From assembly GCA_964466035.1 (NCBI GenBank), contig CAYXLR010000003.1:62001-126000 (forward strand): DNA of 64,000 nucleotides. Direction: 5' to 3'. A model generated the notes under the pieces. It was given only the letters and a program-made list of their open reading frames with translations. It was not told the DNA's origin and did no database searches. Position numbers and translations under genes: made by a program. Below are positions 50,554-58,681 of the stretch, in pieces (position 1 is the first letter of the stretch; every line of letters begins with the position of its first letter). The stretch comes from JANQEA01 sp964466035 (GTDB lineage Bacteria > Bipolaricaulota > Bipolaricaulia > UBA7950 > UBA9294).

Positions 50554-50922
50554 ATGAAGAAGCGTGTGGGGGTTGTGTGTGTGGTTGTCTGTCTGTTGGC
50601 GCTGACGTTCGGCGCTTCCGCGCAGCCGAACCAAGCATGGATTCCGGGTGTCGCCTCGTTGGCCCTTCCGGGGCTGGGGCAGTTCCTCAACGGGGAGGTC
50701 GACAAGGCGTTCCTGCATCTGGGGATCGCGATCGCCCTCGACATCGGCGCGTACTACGCCGCGTCGCTCCTCCCGTTCAGCTATTACACCTACCCGATCG
50801 TCGGGCTCGTGCATCTCGCGTGGGGACTGTACAGCGGCTTGGACGCGTACAACGTCGCCAAGGAGCAGGGGTTCACGATCGGAGTCGTCGAGAACGGCTT
50901 CGCCTTCTCCGTCAACTTCTAG
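50554..50922 (+). CDS. Small exported or membrane protein with a PGLGQF motif
   Basis: This 122-aa protein has a signal peptide ending LTFGASAQ, then SLALPGLGQFLNGEVDKAFL and two to three hydrophobic segments. The PGLGQ-x-N/G-G-x3-K-A/G pattern occurs in TM2- and DUF5683-like small membrane proteins of unknown role. It has an excellent AAGGAGG and follows the YebC gene by 42 bases. Its stop shares CTAG with the convergent phosphoesterase gene. Confidence 0.75.
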   Translation: MKKRVGVVCVVVCLLALTFGASAQPNQAWIPGVASLALPGLGQFLNGEVDKAFLHLGIAIALDIGAYYAASLLPFSYYTYPIVGLVHLAWGLYSGLDAYNVAKEQGFTIGVVENGFAFSVNF

Positions 50923-51809
50923 AGCAGGACGAGGAGCGCGGCCGCGACGGTGGCCGCGGTGACGGCGAGCAACCGAAGAAGGCCCCGACCGACGTCGGTC
51001 GGGGCCTTCTCCGTCGGGATCAGCGCGTGGCCGACCAGCCGGTGCGTCCCCGTCCCCGGGTCGACGTCGAGGGCGAGCCGCCCGAGGTGCTCCCCGAACG
51101 CCCCCGACTGGACGATCAGCGTTTCCCCGACGCGAACCGGATCGCGCGTCTCCTCGTGCGAGTGCCCGGTGACGAAGACGTCGATCTCGGGGACCCGTCT
51201 CGCCACGCGGATCGCGTCGGCGACCGGCAGGTGCGCGACGACGACGATCAGGTCCTCGGGGAGCGCCGCACGTTCGATCTCATTTGCTGCGGCGACCGCC
51301 GGAGGCATCAGGCGAAGTCCCGGGTACGCCGAGTACGGCAGCAGCTCCTCGGTGATCAGACCGATCAGCAAGGCGGAGATCCCGCCCACGTCGATCCGCG
51401 TCGAAGGCACGAACGGCAGTACGGCACGGTGCTGCGGCACGAGGTTGGCGCAGAGGACGGGGAAGCCCGCGGCGCCAGCGAGTTCGTCGAGCCGTTCCGC
51501 GCCCCAATACATGTCGTGGTTTCCGAGCGCCATTCCGTCGTAGCCGACGCGGTTCATCCACTCGACCATCCCGTCGGCGCCCCAGACGGCAGCGAGCGGG
51601 CGGCGGAAGTCCTGCCACGCGTCCCCCGCGTCAAGCAACAGGACCGGTGCGCCCGCGGCGCGTTCCTCGGCGATCAGCCGTTCGATCGACGCCAGGCGGC
51701 CGAAACGGAGATGGAGATCGTTCGTGTAGAGGATCGTCAGCGGAGCCGAGGTGCCGCCGAGCGCGACGATCAGCAGGGCGGCCGCGAGAATCGACGCGCG
51801 TCTTACCAT
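50919..51809 (-). CDS. Exported metallophosphoesterase (5'-nucleotidase type), C-terminally anchored
   Basis: This 296-aa protein has a signal peptide (MVRRASILAAALLIVALGG) and a calcineurin-like phosphoesterase domain: TILYTNDLHLRFG, LLDAGDAW, MALGNHDMYWG, VVAHLPVAD and VTGHSHEETRD give the full two-metal site. It resembles the catalytic domain of UshA-type 5'-nucleotidases without the C-terminal substrate domain. The C-terminus is a hydrophobic helix (LLRLLAVTAATVAAALLVLL). Its start overlaps the upstream barrel-like gene. A 34-bp perfect palindrome lies within its last codons. Confidence 0.85.
   Translation of the reverse strand: MVRRASILAAALLIVALGGTSAPLTILYTNDLHLRFGRLASIERLIAEERAAGAPVLLLDAGDAWQDFRRPLAAVWGADGMVEWMNRVGYDGMALGNHDMYWGAERLDELAGAAGFPVLCANLVPQHRAVLPFVPSTRIDVGGISALLIGLITEELLPYSAYPGLRLMPPAVAAANEIERAALPEDLIVVVAHLPVADAIRVARRVPEIDVFVTGHSHEETRDPVRVGETLIVQSGAFGEHLGRLALDVDPGTGTHRLVGHALIPTEKAPTDVGRGLLRLLAVTAATVAAALLVLL
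50977..51010. terminator. 34-bp perfect palindrome, probable terminator inside a coding end
   Basis: A perfect palindrome centred between 50993 and 50994 (each arm AGAAGGCCCCGACCGAC or its complement). For the plus-strand gene ending at 50922 it is a terminator-like stem 55 bases after the stop, but it lies within the phosphoesterase reading frame (EKAPTDVGRGLLR), upstream of that gene's stop. Confidence 0.7.
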
Positions 51810-52369
51810 GAGGCTCCCCCCACGGAAAACCGGATCCCGTCGAATCGGACCGAGATCCCGATTTCCCACAGCCCGTGCCCGCCCGGGAAGACCCGCACGC
51901 CCCCAAACGGCTCGAACCGATTCCCGCGCCGTTCGACGCCGGCGAGCATCGAGAGGAACGGATTCGCAGCAAGCTGCACGCTTCCCCATCGGTCGGGCGC
52001 TTTGCCCCACGTTCGGCCCCCATCGATCCGGACCGGCCCGAAGAAGAGGGTCGAGACGACGCCGATCCCGTCGTCGGTCCCGAGCGTCGCCGCGACGAAC
52101 AGTGGGACGAGCTTCTCGACGAGGACGACCTTGACCCCGAGACCGAACGGCTCGCTCGTCCCTGTCGACGCGGCGACCCCGATCCGCGGCGTCACGATCC
52201 GCTCCACGCGCGCCGTCGGCCCGAGGGGGCCGCAGGCCACGTCGATCCGCGTCGCCCCCGGTGGGAGGAGGATCATCCCGCTCGATCGCCCGAACCAGGC
52301 TTCCGGGGGCGCCCCAACGACCGCGAGGCCGACGCAGCAGAACAGGAAAAGGAGCCCCCACCGTCTCAT
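51803..52369 (-). CDS. Exported beta-rich protein, probably surface-associated
   Basis: This 188-aa protein has a signal peptide (MRRWGLLFLFCCVGLAVVGA) and a mature part of short alternating strands with many Gly and aromatic residues, ending FDGIRFSVGGASW. This suggests a small beta-barrel or beta-sandwich in the envelope. I recognise no family. Its TAA overlaps the phosphoesterase start by seven bases, so the two are co-translated and may act together. Confidence 0.65.
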   Translation of the reverse strand: MRRWGLLFLFCCVGLAVVGAPPEAWFGRSSGMILLPPGATRIDVACGPLGPTARVERIVTPRIGVAASTGTSEPFGLGVKVVLVEKLVPLFVAATLGTDDGIGVVSTLFFGPVRIDGGRTWGKAPDRWGSVQLAANPFLSMLAGVERRGNRFEPFGGVRVFPGGHGLWEIGISVRFDGIRFSVGGASW

Positions 52370-52410
52370 TCCGACCGGAGGATACAGCCGGCGCCTCATC
52401 GGACCAAGCG

Positions 52411-52439
52411 TTGATTTCGCGGGTTCGCGTCGACACAAT
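52411..52439 (+). promoter_or_regulatory. tilS promoter, leaderless type
   Basis: TTGATT (52411-52416), 17 bases, CACAAT (52434-52439). The ATG of tilS is seven bases after the -10, so transcription should start at or next to the A of the ATG. Confidence 0.65.
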
Positions 52440-52446
52440 CGGAACC

Positions 52447-53826
52447 ATGCTCCTGAAACGGGTTCGCGCCACGATCGACGAGTACCGGATGCTGAGTCCC
52501 GGAACGACAATCCTCGTCGCCGTCTCCGGCGGGATCGATTCGGTCGTCCTGCTCGACCTGCTCCAGCGAATCGCGGCCGATTACGAGGTCTCGCTGCACG
52601 TCGCGCATCTCGATCACGGCCTCCGCCGGTCGTCGTCCGGCGACGCCCGCTTCGTCGAGCGGCTCGCCGAGGGGCGCGGTCTTCCGCTTCGCGCGTCGCG
52701 CCTCGACCCCGAGTCGCTCGCCGCGCATCGCGCGCACGGGGCCGAAGGGGCGGCCCGAGCGGCGCGGTCCGCCTTCCTCGAATCGGCCGCCGCGGAGATC
52801 GGGGCGGAGAGGATCGCCCTCGGGCACACGGCAAACGACCAGGTGGAGACGATCCTCCACCGGCTCGCCCGCGGCACGGGCACGACGGGGCTTCGCGGCA
52901 TCCCGTCGGTCAGGCCTCCCTACATTCGGCCGCTGATCGAGGCCACGCGAAGGGAAATCCTCGAGTACGCGCGGGCCCGGGAGCTCGCCTGGCGCGTCGA
53001 TCCGTCGAACGTCGATCCGTCGTTCGCCCGGAACCGGATCCGCCATCGGGTCGTCCCGGAGCTGGAGAGGATCAACCCGAGGGCCGGCGAGGCGATTCGT
53101 CGTGGAGCGCGCCTCGCCGCGGAGGCGGACGAGGCAAGCCGGTTCCTGATCGCGACGCTCTGGGAAGGCGTCTGCTCCGACGAGGGAGAAGGCCGGCTGG
53201 CCCTGCGACGGGACGTCCTGAGCACGTATCCCCATGCGGTGCAGAAGCTCCTCCTCCGGGAGGGCGCGCGGCGGGTGCGCGGGGATCTCGCCGGGATCGA
53301 GCACGACCACGTCGAAGCGGGATCCCGGCTGATCGCCGGAGGCGCCTCGCACGGTAAGCTGTCTCTGCCCGGACTGCACCTCCGCGTGCAGGCCGACGAG
53401 ATCCTCCTGGCGCGAGCCGACGAAACCCCGCCCGAAGCGTGGTCGTACCCGGTCGACCTCGGGGAGACCGTGGTCCCCGATCCGCCGCTCACGATCCACC
53501 TCGCCATCGCAGGCGAGGGAGACCCCCGGACGGTGGCGACCGATCGCTGGACCGAGTTCGCCGACGCCGATCGGATCGCCTTCCCGCTGGTGGTGCGATC
53601 CCGACGCGAAGGGGATCGCTTCACGCCGCTCGGCTTGGGCACGAACGTCAAATTGAAGGACCTCCTGATCAACGAGCGCGTGCCGTACTACGACCGCGAT
53701 CGCGTCCCGCTCCTCTGCGACCGCGAGAAGATCGTCTGGGTCGTCGGGGTCCGCCTTTCCGACGAGGTCCGGATCACCGACGCCACGCGGCGGGTGCTGA
53801 CGATGAGAGCGAGGGAGCGCGCATGA
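52447..53826 (+). CDS. tilS: tRNA(Ile)-lysidine synthase
   Basis: This 459-aa enzyme modifies C34 of tRNA-Ile(CAU) to lysidine so it reads AUA. The PP-loop SGGIDS is at residues 27-32; ALGHTANDQVETILHRLARG and RNRIRHRVVPELE are further catalytic motifs. The C-terminal TilS domains are complete (REGDRFTPLGLGTNVKLKDL). The ATG at 52447 lacks a ribosome binding site, in keeping with leaderless transcription. It overlaps rseP by ATGA. Confidence 0.93.
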   Translation: MLLKRVRATIDEYRMLSPGTTILVAVSGGIDSVVLLDLLQRIAADYEVSLHVAHLDHGLRRSSSGDARFVERLAEGRGLPLRASRLDPESLAAHRAHGAEGAARAARSAFLESAAAEIGAERIALGHTANDQVETILHRLARGTGTTGLRGIPSVRPPYIRPLIEATRREILEYARARELAWRVDPSNVDPSFARNRIRHRVVPELERINPRAGEAIRRGARLAAEADEASRFLIATLWEGVCSDEGEGRLALRRDVLSTYPHAVQKLLLREGARRVRGDLAGIEHDHVEAGSRLIAGGASHGKLSLPGLHLRVQADEILLARADETPPEAWSYPVDLGETVVPDPPLTIHLAIAGEGDPRTVATDRWTEFADADRIAFPLVVRSRREGDRFTPLGLGTNVKLKDLLINERVPYYDRDRVPLLCDREKIVWVVGVRLSDEVRITDATRRVLTMRARERA

Positions 53827-55124
53827 TTCTCACCCTGCTGATCTTCCTCGGTTCGATCGTCGCGCTCGTCGGCCTCCACGAGGCGGGGCACTTCTTCGCC
53901 GCGAAGCTGTCCGGCGTCCTCGTGAAGGAGTTCGCGATCGGGTTCGGCCCCCGTCTCCTCTCGTACCAAGGAAGGGAGACCCGATACTCGATCCGGGCGA
54001 TCCCCTTCGGCGGGTACGTACGGATGGCCGGCGAGGATCGCAGGGAGGCCGACGCGGAGATCGCCGCCGACCGCGTTCTCTACAACAAGCCGCCGTACGT
54101 CCGCGCCGCGATCAGCCTCGCCGGGCCAACGGCGAACCTGATCGGGGCGTTCCTCATCGGGCTGCTCGTGCTCTGGGGGTACGGCGCGCCGATGCTCCAG
54201 GTCGCCGACGTGATCCCCGACGAACCCGCCGCCGAGGCGCTCCTCCCCGGGGACCGGGTCCGCTCGATCGACGGGACGCCGATCTTCGACCGCGACGACG
54301 TCACCGCGGCGATCCAGCGCTCCGGCGGCGCGCCGATCGAGCTCGAGCTGGAGCGGAACGGCGAGGCGATCCGGCGGGCGGTGACGCCGCGGTACGAGGC
54401 GGACGAGGAGCGATACGTCATCGGCGCGTACTTCCTGACGAACACCTTCACCAACGAGCTGACGGACCTCGCTCCTTCGGCGCCGCTTCGACTCGCCGGG
54501 GTCCGCAGCGGGGACCGGGTCGTCTCCATCGACGGGGAACCGGTCGACACGGCGGTCGACCTGCTCACCCACTACGACGATCAGGACGCGCTCGTCGGCG
54601 GGACGCTCACCGTGGACCGCTACGGCGAGATCCTCGAGCTGCCGCTCTCCCTGACCCAAGCGACGGCGGGCGAGCTCTTTTCCGGCGCGACGTTCGGGGA
54701 GCTGGGCGTGGTCCGGCGGCGTCCGGGACCGCTGGCGGGTCTTCGACTCGCCGGGGAGCAGTTCGCCGGGAACGTCGGGCTCCTCGCCACGTGGGCGCGG
54801 CAGCTGATCTCCGGCGAGGTCGCCGCGGAGGAAGCGATCGCCGGCCCGGTCGGCATCGCGCGGCTCCTCGGAGAAGGGGCCCGAATGGGCGGGACGGTCT
54901 TCTTCGGCCTCCTGGCGTTCCTGAGCATCAACTTCGGGCTGCTGAATCTGATCCCGTTCCCGGCGCTGGACGGGAGCCGCGTCGCGTTCGCCCTGTACGA
55001 GTGGGCGCGAGGAAGGCCGATCCCGCCCGAACGGGAGGGAATGATCCACGCGATCGGCTTCCTGATCCTGCTCGGCGTGATGATCCTGGTGACCTACCAG
55101 GACATCGTCAAGCTATTTCGATAA
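53823..55124 (+). CDS. rseP: Site-2 intramembrane metalloprotease (RseP/RasP)
   Basis: This 433-aa membrane protease cleaves anti-sigma factors or remnant signal peptides within the membrane. The zinc motif HEAGH (His19, Glu20, His23) is in the first helix, and the third ligand lies in NLIPFPALDGSR near residue 385. Two PDZ-like domains fall between (around residues 125-200 and 215-285), each with the GDRV-x-SIDG motif. There are four transmembrane helices. The 3' end overlaps the convergent ispF by 17 bases. Confidence 0.94.
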   Translation: MILTLLIFLGSIVALVGLHEAGHFFAAKLSGVLVKEFAIGFGPRLLSYQGRETRYSIRAIPFGGYVRMAGEDRREADAEIAADRVLYNKPPYVRAAISLAGPTANLIGAFLIGLLVLWGYGAPMLQVADVIPDEPAAEALLPGDRVRSIDGTPIFDRDDVTAAIQRSGGAPIELELERNGEAIRRAVTPRYEADEERYVIGAYFLTNTFTNELTDLAPSAPLRLAGVRSGDRVVSIDGEPVDTAVDLLTHYDDQDALVGGTLTVDRYGEILELPLSLTQATAGELFSGATFGELGVVRRRPGPLAGLRLAGEQFAGNVGLLATWARQLISGEVAAEEAIAGPVGIARLLGEGARMGGTVFFGLLAFLSINFGLLNLIPFPALDGSRVAFALYEWARGRPIPPEREGMIHAIGFLILLGVMILVTYQDIVKLFR

Positions 55125-55590
55125 GAGAGACGGCGATCGCCGCGATCCCCTCGCCGCGCCCGAGAGCCCCGAGGCCTTCGGTCGTCGTCGCCTTCAGCCC
55201 GATTCGATCCGGCGGGAGCCCGAGGACCCGACCGAGAGCCTCCTTCATCGCGGGAAGGTGCGGCATCAGCTTCGGCCGCTCGGCGATGACCGTCGCGTCG
55301 ACGTTGACCGGCGCGCAGCCGGCCTCTCGGACGAGCCGGACGACCTCCTCCAGCAGCTGCAGGCTGGAGATCCCGCGATACCGCTCGTCCGCGTCGGGGA
55401 AATGGACGCCGATGTCGCCGAGGCCGGACGCCCCGAGGAGGGCGTCGCAGATCGCGTGCGTCAGAACGTCCGCGTCGGAATGGCCCAGAAGGCCGAGCTC
55501 GTACGGGATCGCCACACCGCCGAGAACGAGCTTCCGACCGGACGCCAGCCGATGGACGTCGTAGCCGATCCCGACCCGTCGCTCACTCAT
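55108..55590 (-). CDS. ispF: 2-C-methyl-D-erythritol 2,4-cyclodiphosphate synthase
   Basis: This 160-aa enzyme of the MEP isoprenoid pathway has metal ligands in GIGYDVHRL (Asp and His) and the adjoining HSDADVLTHA. GLGDIGVHFPD and KATTTEGLG are the substrate loops. The organism therefore uses the MEP route. The ATG at 55590 lies inside the recX 3' end (8-base overlap), placing ispF in the recA-recX operon, with no other MEP gene nearby. Confidence 0.95.
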   Translation of the reverse strand: MSERRVGIGYDVHRLASGRKLVLGGVAIPYELGLLGHSDADVLTHAICDALLGASGLGDIGVHFPDADERYRGISSLQLLEEVVRLVREAGCAPVNVDATVIAERPKLMPHLPAMKEALGRVLGLPPDRIGLKATTTEGLGALGRGEGIAAIAVSLIEIA

Positions 55591-56071
55591 CGGCGATCCC
55601 CCGCTCGACTTGCCGAACGATCTCACAGGCCAGCCCTCGCGTGAAGCCCCGTCGCATCAGGTGGTTCACCGTCCTGATCCGCCGGCGCTCGCGGCCGATC
55701 CCCCGGAGCCGCTCGTAGCGCGTCTCGGCGAGATCGCGCGCGATCTCGATCTCATGGACCTTCGGATACAGATCCCCGAGCGTCGCGTCGACGATCGACG
55801 GATCGACCCCCTTGTCCCGCAGCTCCTGCGCCAGCGCGGCGCGCGACAGCGGATGATGCCAGAGCCGATCCGTGACCCACAACTTGGTGAAGGCGCGATC
55901 GTCGAGGAGCCCGGCGTCGAGCGCGGCGCCGATCGTCTTCCCGACCGAGCCCTCGTCGTGCCCGCGACGCCGCAGTCGCTCCCGCGCCTCGTGGACGCTC
56001 CTCGGACGCACGCGGAGCAGGCGGGTCAGGTCGACCCACGGATCACTCCTCGACGTCCGTTTCTCCCGCAT
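55583..56071 (-). CDS. recX: Regulatory protein RecX
   Basis: This 162-aa all-helical protein binds RecA filaments and limits their activity. Three-helix RecX repeats are visible (LLRVRPRSVHEARERLRRRG, then LDDRAFTKLWVTDRLWHHPL). It overlaps the end of recA by 29 bases, the usual recA-recX pairing, which keeps their ratio fixed. Confidence 0.9.
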   Translation of the reverse strand: MREKRTSRSDPWVDLTRLLRVRPRSVHEARERLRRRGHDEGSVGKTIGAALDAGLLDDRAFTKLWVTDRLWHHPLSRAALAQELRDKGVDPSIVDATLGDLYPKVHEIEIARDLAETRYERLRGIGRERRRIRTVNHLMRRGFTRGLACEIVRQVERGIADE

Positions 56072-57086
56072 CCTGCTCGGCCTTCGCCGGCTCCCTCTCC
56101 TCGAGTCCGGCCTTCGCCCGGATCGCCGCCTCGAGCTGGTCGGCCAGCGCCGGATCCTCCTCCAACGCCGCGGCGCTGTTGCCGATCCCCTGGCCGAGGC
56201 GCTGATCGCCGAAGGAGTACCAGGATCCGCTTCGGGAGACGAGGCCGAGCGCCTCTCCGGTGTTCAGCAGGTCGCGCGAGCGGACGATCCCCCGGCCGTA
56301 GATGACGTCGAACTTGGCCTCTTTGAACGGAGGAGCGACCTTGTTCTTCACCACGCGCACGTTGATGTTGTGCCCGACGCGCTCGGTCCCTTCCTCGATC
56401 CGCCCGGACCCCCACAGCTGGAGTCGGACCGACGCGTAGAACTTCAGCGCCCAGCCGCCGGAGGTCGTCGTGGACGGTCCGAAGCGCGACGCGCTGATCC
56501 TCGAGCGCATCTGGTTCGTGAACACGACCATCGTCTTCGACTGCGAGATCGCGCCGGAGAGCTTCCGCATCGCCTGGCTCATCAACCGGGCCTGCAGCCC
56601 GACCGTCGGCTCGCCCATCTGCCCCTCGATCTCGGCCGTCGGCACGAGCGCGGCGACCGAGTCGATCACGATGATGTCGATCGCTCCGCTGCGGGTCAGC
56701 TGCTCGGTGATCTCGAGCGCCTGCTCCCCCGAGTTCGGCTGCGAGATGAGCATGTGATCCAGGTCGACGCCGAGCGCCCGGCTGTACGTCGGGTCGAGCG
56801 CGTGCTCGGCGTCGATGAACGCCGCCGTCCCGCCCCGCTTCTGCACCTCGGCGATGATGTGAAGGGCGAGGGTCGTCTTCCCGCTCGCCTCCATCCCGAA
56901 GATCTCGACGATCCGCCCGCGGGGAATCCCCCCGACGCCGAGTGCGATGTCGAGCGCGAGCGATCCCGAGGGGACGGACTCGACCTGGAGAACCTGGGCC
57001 CCGTCGCCGAGCCACATGATGGAGCCTTCGCCGTACGCCTTCTTGATCTGTTTGAGCGTGCTTTCCAGGACCTCCCGCTTGCCCAT
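56043..57086 (-). CDS. recA: Recombinase A
   Basis: This 347-aa recombinase forms ATP-dependent filaments on single-stranded DNA. Walker A reads GMEASGKTT (usual form GPESSGKTT), with FIDAEHALDPTYSRALGVDL and LIVSQP-like LISQPNSGEQALEI following. Loop L2 and the acidic C-terminus are present. The start is ATG 57086 after AGGGGGG; an ATG at 57116 overlaps the -10 box and cannot be on the transcript. No SOS (LexA) box of a type I know is visible. Confidence 0.96.
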   Translation of the reverse strand: MGKREVLESTLKQIKKAYGEGSIMWLGDGAQVLQVESVPSGSLALDIALGVGGIPRGRIVEIFGMEASGKTTLALHIIAEVQKRGGTAAFIDAEHALDPTYSRALGVDLDHMLISQPNSGEQALEITEQLTRSGAIDIIVIDSVAALVPTAEIEGQMGEPTVGLQARLMSQAMRKLSGAISQSKTMVVFTNQMRSRISASRFGPSTTTSGGWALKFYASVRLQLWGSGRIEEGTERVGHNINVRVVKNKVAPPFKEAKFDVIYGRGIVRSRDLLNTGEALGLVSRSGSWYSFGDQRLGQGIGNSAAALEEDPALADQLEAAIRAKAGLEEREPAKAEQDAGETDVEE

Positions 57087-57114
57087 GTTCCCCCCTAATT
57101 CGACTCTTTCCGCC

Positions 57115-57143
57115 ATTCTAGGTCATGCCCCGAGGCGGTTCAA
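57115..57143 (-). promoter_or_regulatory. recA promoter
   Basis: On the minus strand, TTGAAC (57143-57138), 17 bases, TAGAAT (57120-57115). Its -10 includes the upstream ATG at 57116, which fixes the recA start at 57086. Confidence 0.7.
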
Positions 57144-57210
57144 GCAGTTTTTCCGATACTTTCTGACAAGAAGTACGTCTCATTGATTCGATGTAAGGCG
57201 TCGCGGAGGC

Positions 57211-58158
57211 CTACGGATTTCCGGGTCGGATCTCCTTCGCCTTCTCGACGAAGCCGGCCGCGGCCCCGCGATCGACGCCACGGAGCCGGAACGTCCCGTC
57301 GGGCGTCTCGACGCTCAGCACGTCCCCCCGAAGCGAGAACGCCACCCGCTCGACCGCCTGCTCGCGCTTCATCCCGAACACGCCGAGCGACACGCCGACC
57401 AGCCGCTGCGTGAAGCGAGCGATCGTTCGCTGCAGGAAGGCGGAGAACGCCCCCTCCTCCTCCGCGCGGGCCTCCTGGAGCCGATCGAGGGCGTCGCGGA
57501 TGTCCTGCTTCGCGTCCTTCGCCAGCTCCACGACGATCGTCCCGCGCTCGGTCAGGACCAGCGTCAGGCGATCGGCCGCGTCGGAGATCCGCGCGACCTC
57601 CTTCATCCACGCCACCTCGACCACCCGCTCCGCGCCGATCCCCTTCAGGTTCAGCGGGCCCATCGGAACGTAGAACAGCCCCCCACCGAGCGTAGCGAGC
57701 TCCCGAACCCGCTCGGTGACGAGGATCTGCCCCCCCTTGGCGAGCCCCGAGAGGCGCTGCGCGAGGTTGACGGCGTGGCCGATGAAATCGATGTCGGTCA
57801 TCACCGGAAGCCCGCTGGAGATTCCGATCCCGACGTCGATCGGGTCGTCCGGCGATTCCCGGTTCCGCTCGCGGATCGCCTCCTGGATCCCGCCCGCCGT
57901 CCGGATCGCGTCGTCCGGCGTCTCGAACGCGGCCATCACGCCGTCGCCGAGCGACTTGACCAGGATTCCGAATTCGTCGATCCGTTCGCGGAGGATCTCC
58001 TCGTGCAGCTGGGCCCGTCGATAGGCGGCGCGGTCCCCCTCGCGCGCCGTGTACGTGGTGAAGCCGCGGAGGTCGCTGAACAACAGGGCGATCTCCTCAC
58101 CGGCCTCGAGCTGGGCGCGGATCGTCTGCCGCAACTTGAGCGTCCTGCTCCACGACAT
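57211..58158 (-). CDS. Class III adenylate/guanylate cyclase
   Basis: This 315-aa soluble protein has an N-terminal cyclase homology domain (residues 20-185). The metal Asp is in LLFSDLRGFTTYT, the second in VKSLGDGVMAAF, and IGHAVNLAQRLSGLAKGG carries the Asn/Arg-type transition-state helix. A C-terminal domain of about 110 residues (from ADRLTLVLTERGTIV) has no family I recognise. It should make cAMP or cGMP. A cNMP-binding protein is encoded divergently 87 bases away. Confidence 0.85.
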   Translation of the reverse strand: MSWSRTLKLRQTIRAQLEAGEEIALLFSDLRGFTTYTAREGDRAAYRRAQLHEEILRERIDEFGILVKSLGDGVMAAFETPDDAIRTAGGIQEAIRERNRESPDDPIDVGIGISSGLPVMTDIDFIGHAVNLAQRLSGLAKGGQILVTERVRELATLGGGLFYVPMGPLNLKGIGAERVVEVAWMKEVARISDAADRLTLVLTERGTIVVELAKDAKQDIRDALDRLQEARAEEEGAFSAFLQRTIARFTQRLVGVSLGVFGMKREQAVERVAFSLRGDVLSVETPDGTFRLRGVDRGAAAGFVEKAKEIRPGNP

Positions 58159-58177
58159 CGACCCCCCCTCTCTCGCA

Positions 58178-58206
58178 TTGGAAAAGCGAATCGGCGTATT
58201 ATATCA
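58178..58206. promoter_or_regulatory. Divergent promoter region between cyclase and cNMP-binding genes
   Basis: Minus strand: extended -10 TGATATAAT (TATAAT at 58203-58198). Plus strand: TTGGAA (58178), 16 bases, TATATC (58200-58205). The two -10 elements overlap, so the genes may share regulation. Confidence 0.5.
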
Positions 58207-58245
58207 TCGCTTCCGGTTTCGAGTGGCGGCGAAAGGAGCGGCCGA

Positions 58246-58674
58246 ATGGATGACAAGCAGATCATCTCCCTGATGAAGGGAACGCCGATCTTCTCCAGGT
58301 TGAACGAGTCGAGCCTCAAGAGCGTGCTCAAGTCGGCGGTCCAAAAGAAGTCCCCCGCCGGGACGAAGATCGTCGAAGAGAGGAAGGGGGGCGTCGGCTT
58401 CTACCTCATCCTCGCGGGCACCGCGGAGGTCGTCCGAGAGGGCGAGAAGCTCGCCGAGCTCGACGCCGGCAACTTCTTCGGGGAGCTGGGCGTGATCGAC
58501 GGCGCGCCCCGCACGGCGGACGTCGTCGCGATGACCGACACGAGCTGCCTCGTGATCACTCAGTGGGCCATGAAGAGCCTCATCGAGAACCATCCCGAGA
58601 TCGCACAAGGGATGCTGGAAGAACTCGTTCGAAGACTGCGCGCGACCGACGAGGCGCTCCACGCCGCAGACTGA
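58246..58674 (+). CDS. Cyclic nucleotide-binding domain protein
   Basis: This 142-aa protein is a single cNMP-binding domain with a C-terminal helix. The phosphate-binding cassette FGELGVIDGAPRTADVVAM keeps both the Glu that binds the ribose and the Arg that binds the cyclic phosphate, so it should bind cAMP or cGMP. There is no DNA-binding domain, so it is not a CRP-type regulator by itself. ATG 58246 follows AAAGGAG. It is likely the receptor for the divergent cyclase. Confidence 0.88.
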   Translation: MDDKQIISLMKGTPIFSRLNESSLKSVLKSAVQKKSPAGTKIVEERKGGVGFYLILAGTAEVVREGEKLAELDAGNFFGELGVIDGAPRTADVVAMTDTSCLVITQWAMKSLIENHPEIAQGMLEELVRRLRATDEALHAAD

Positions 58675-58681
58675 GACGCCC

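Noticed and set aside
57117..57210. LexA/SOS box upstream of recA
   Set aside because: I looked for E. coli, Bacillus and direct-repeat types near the promoter and found no convincing match.
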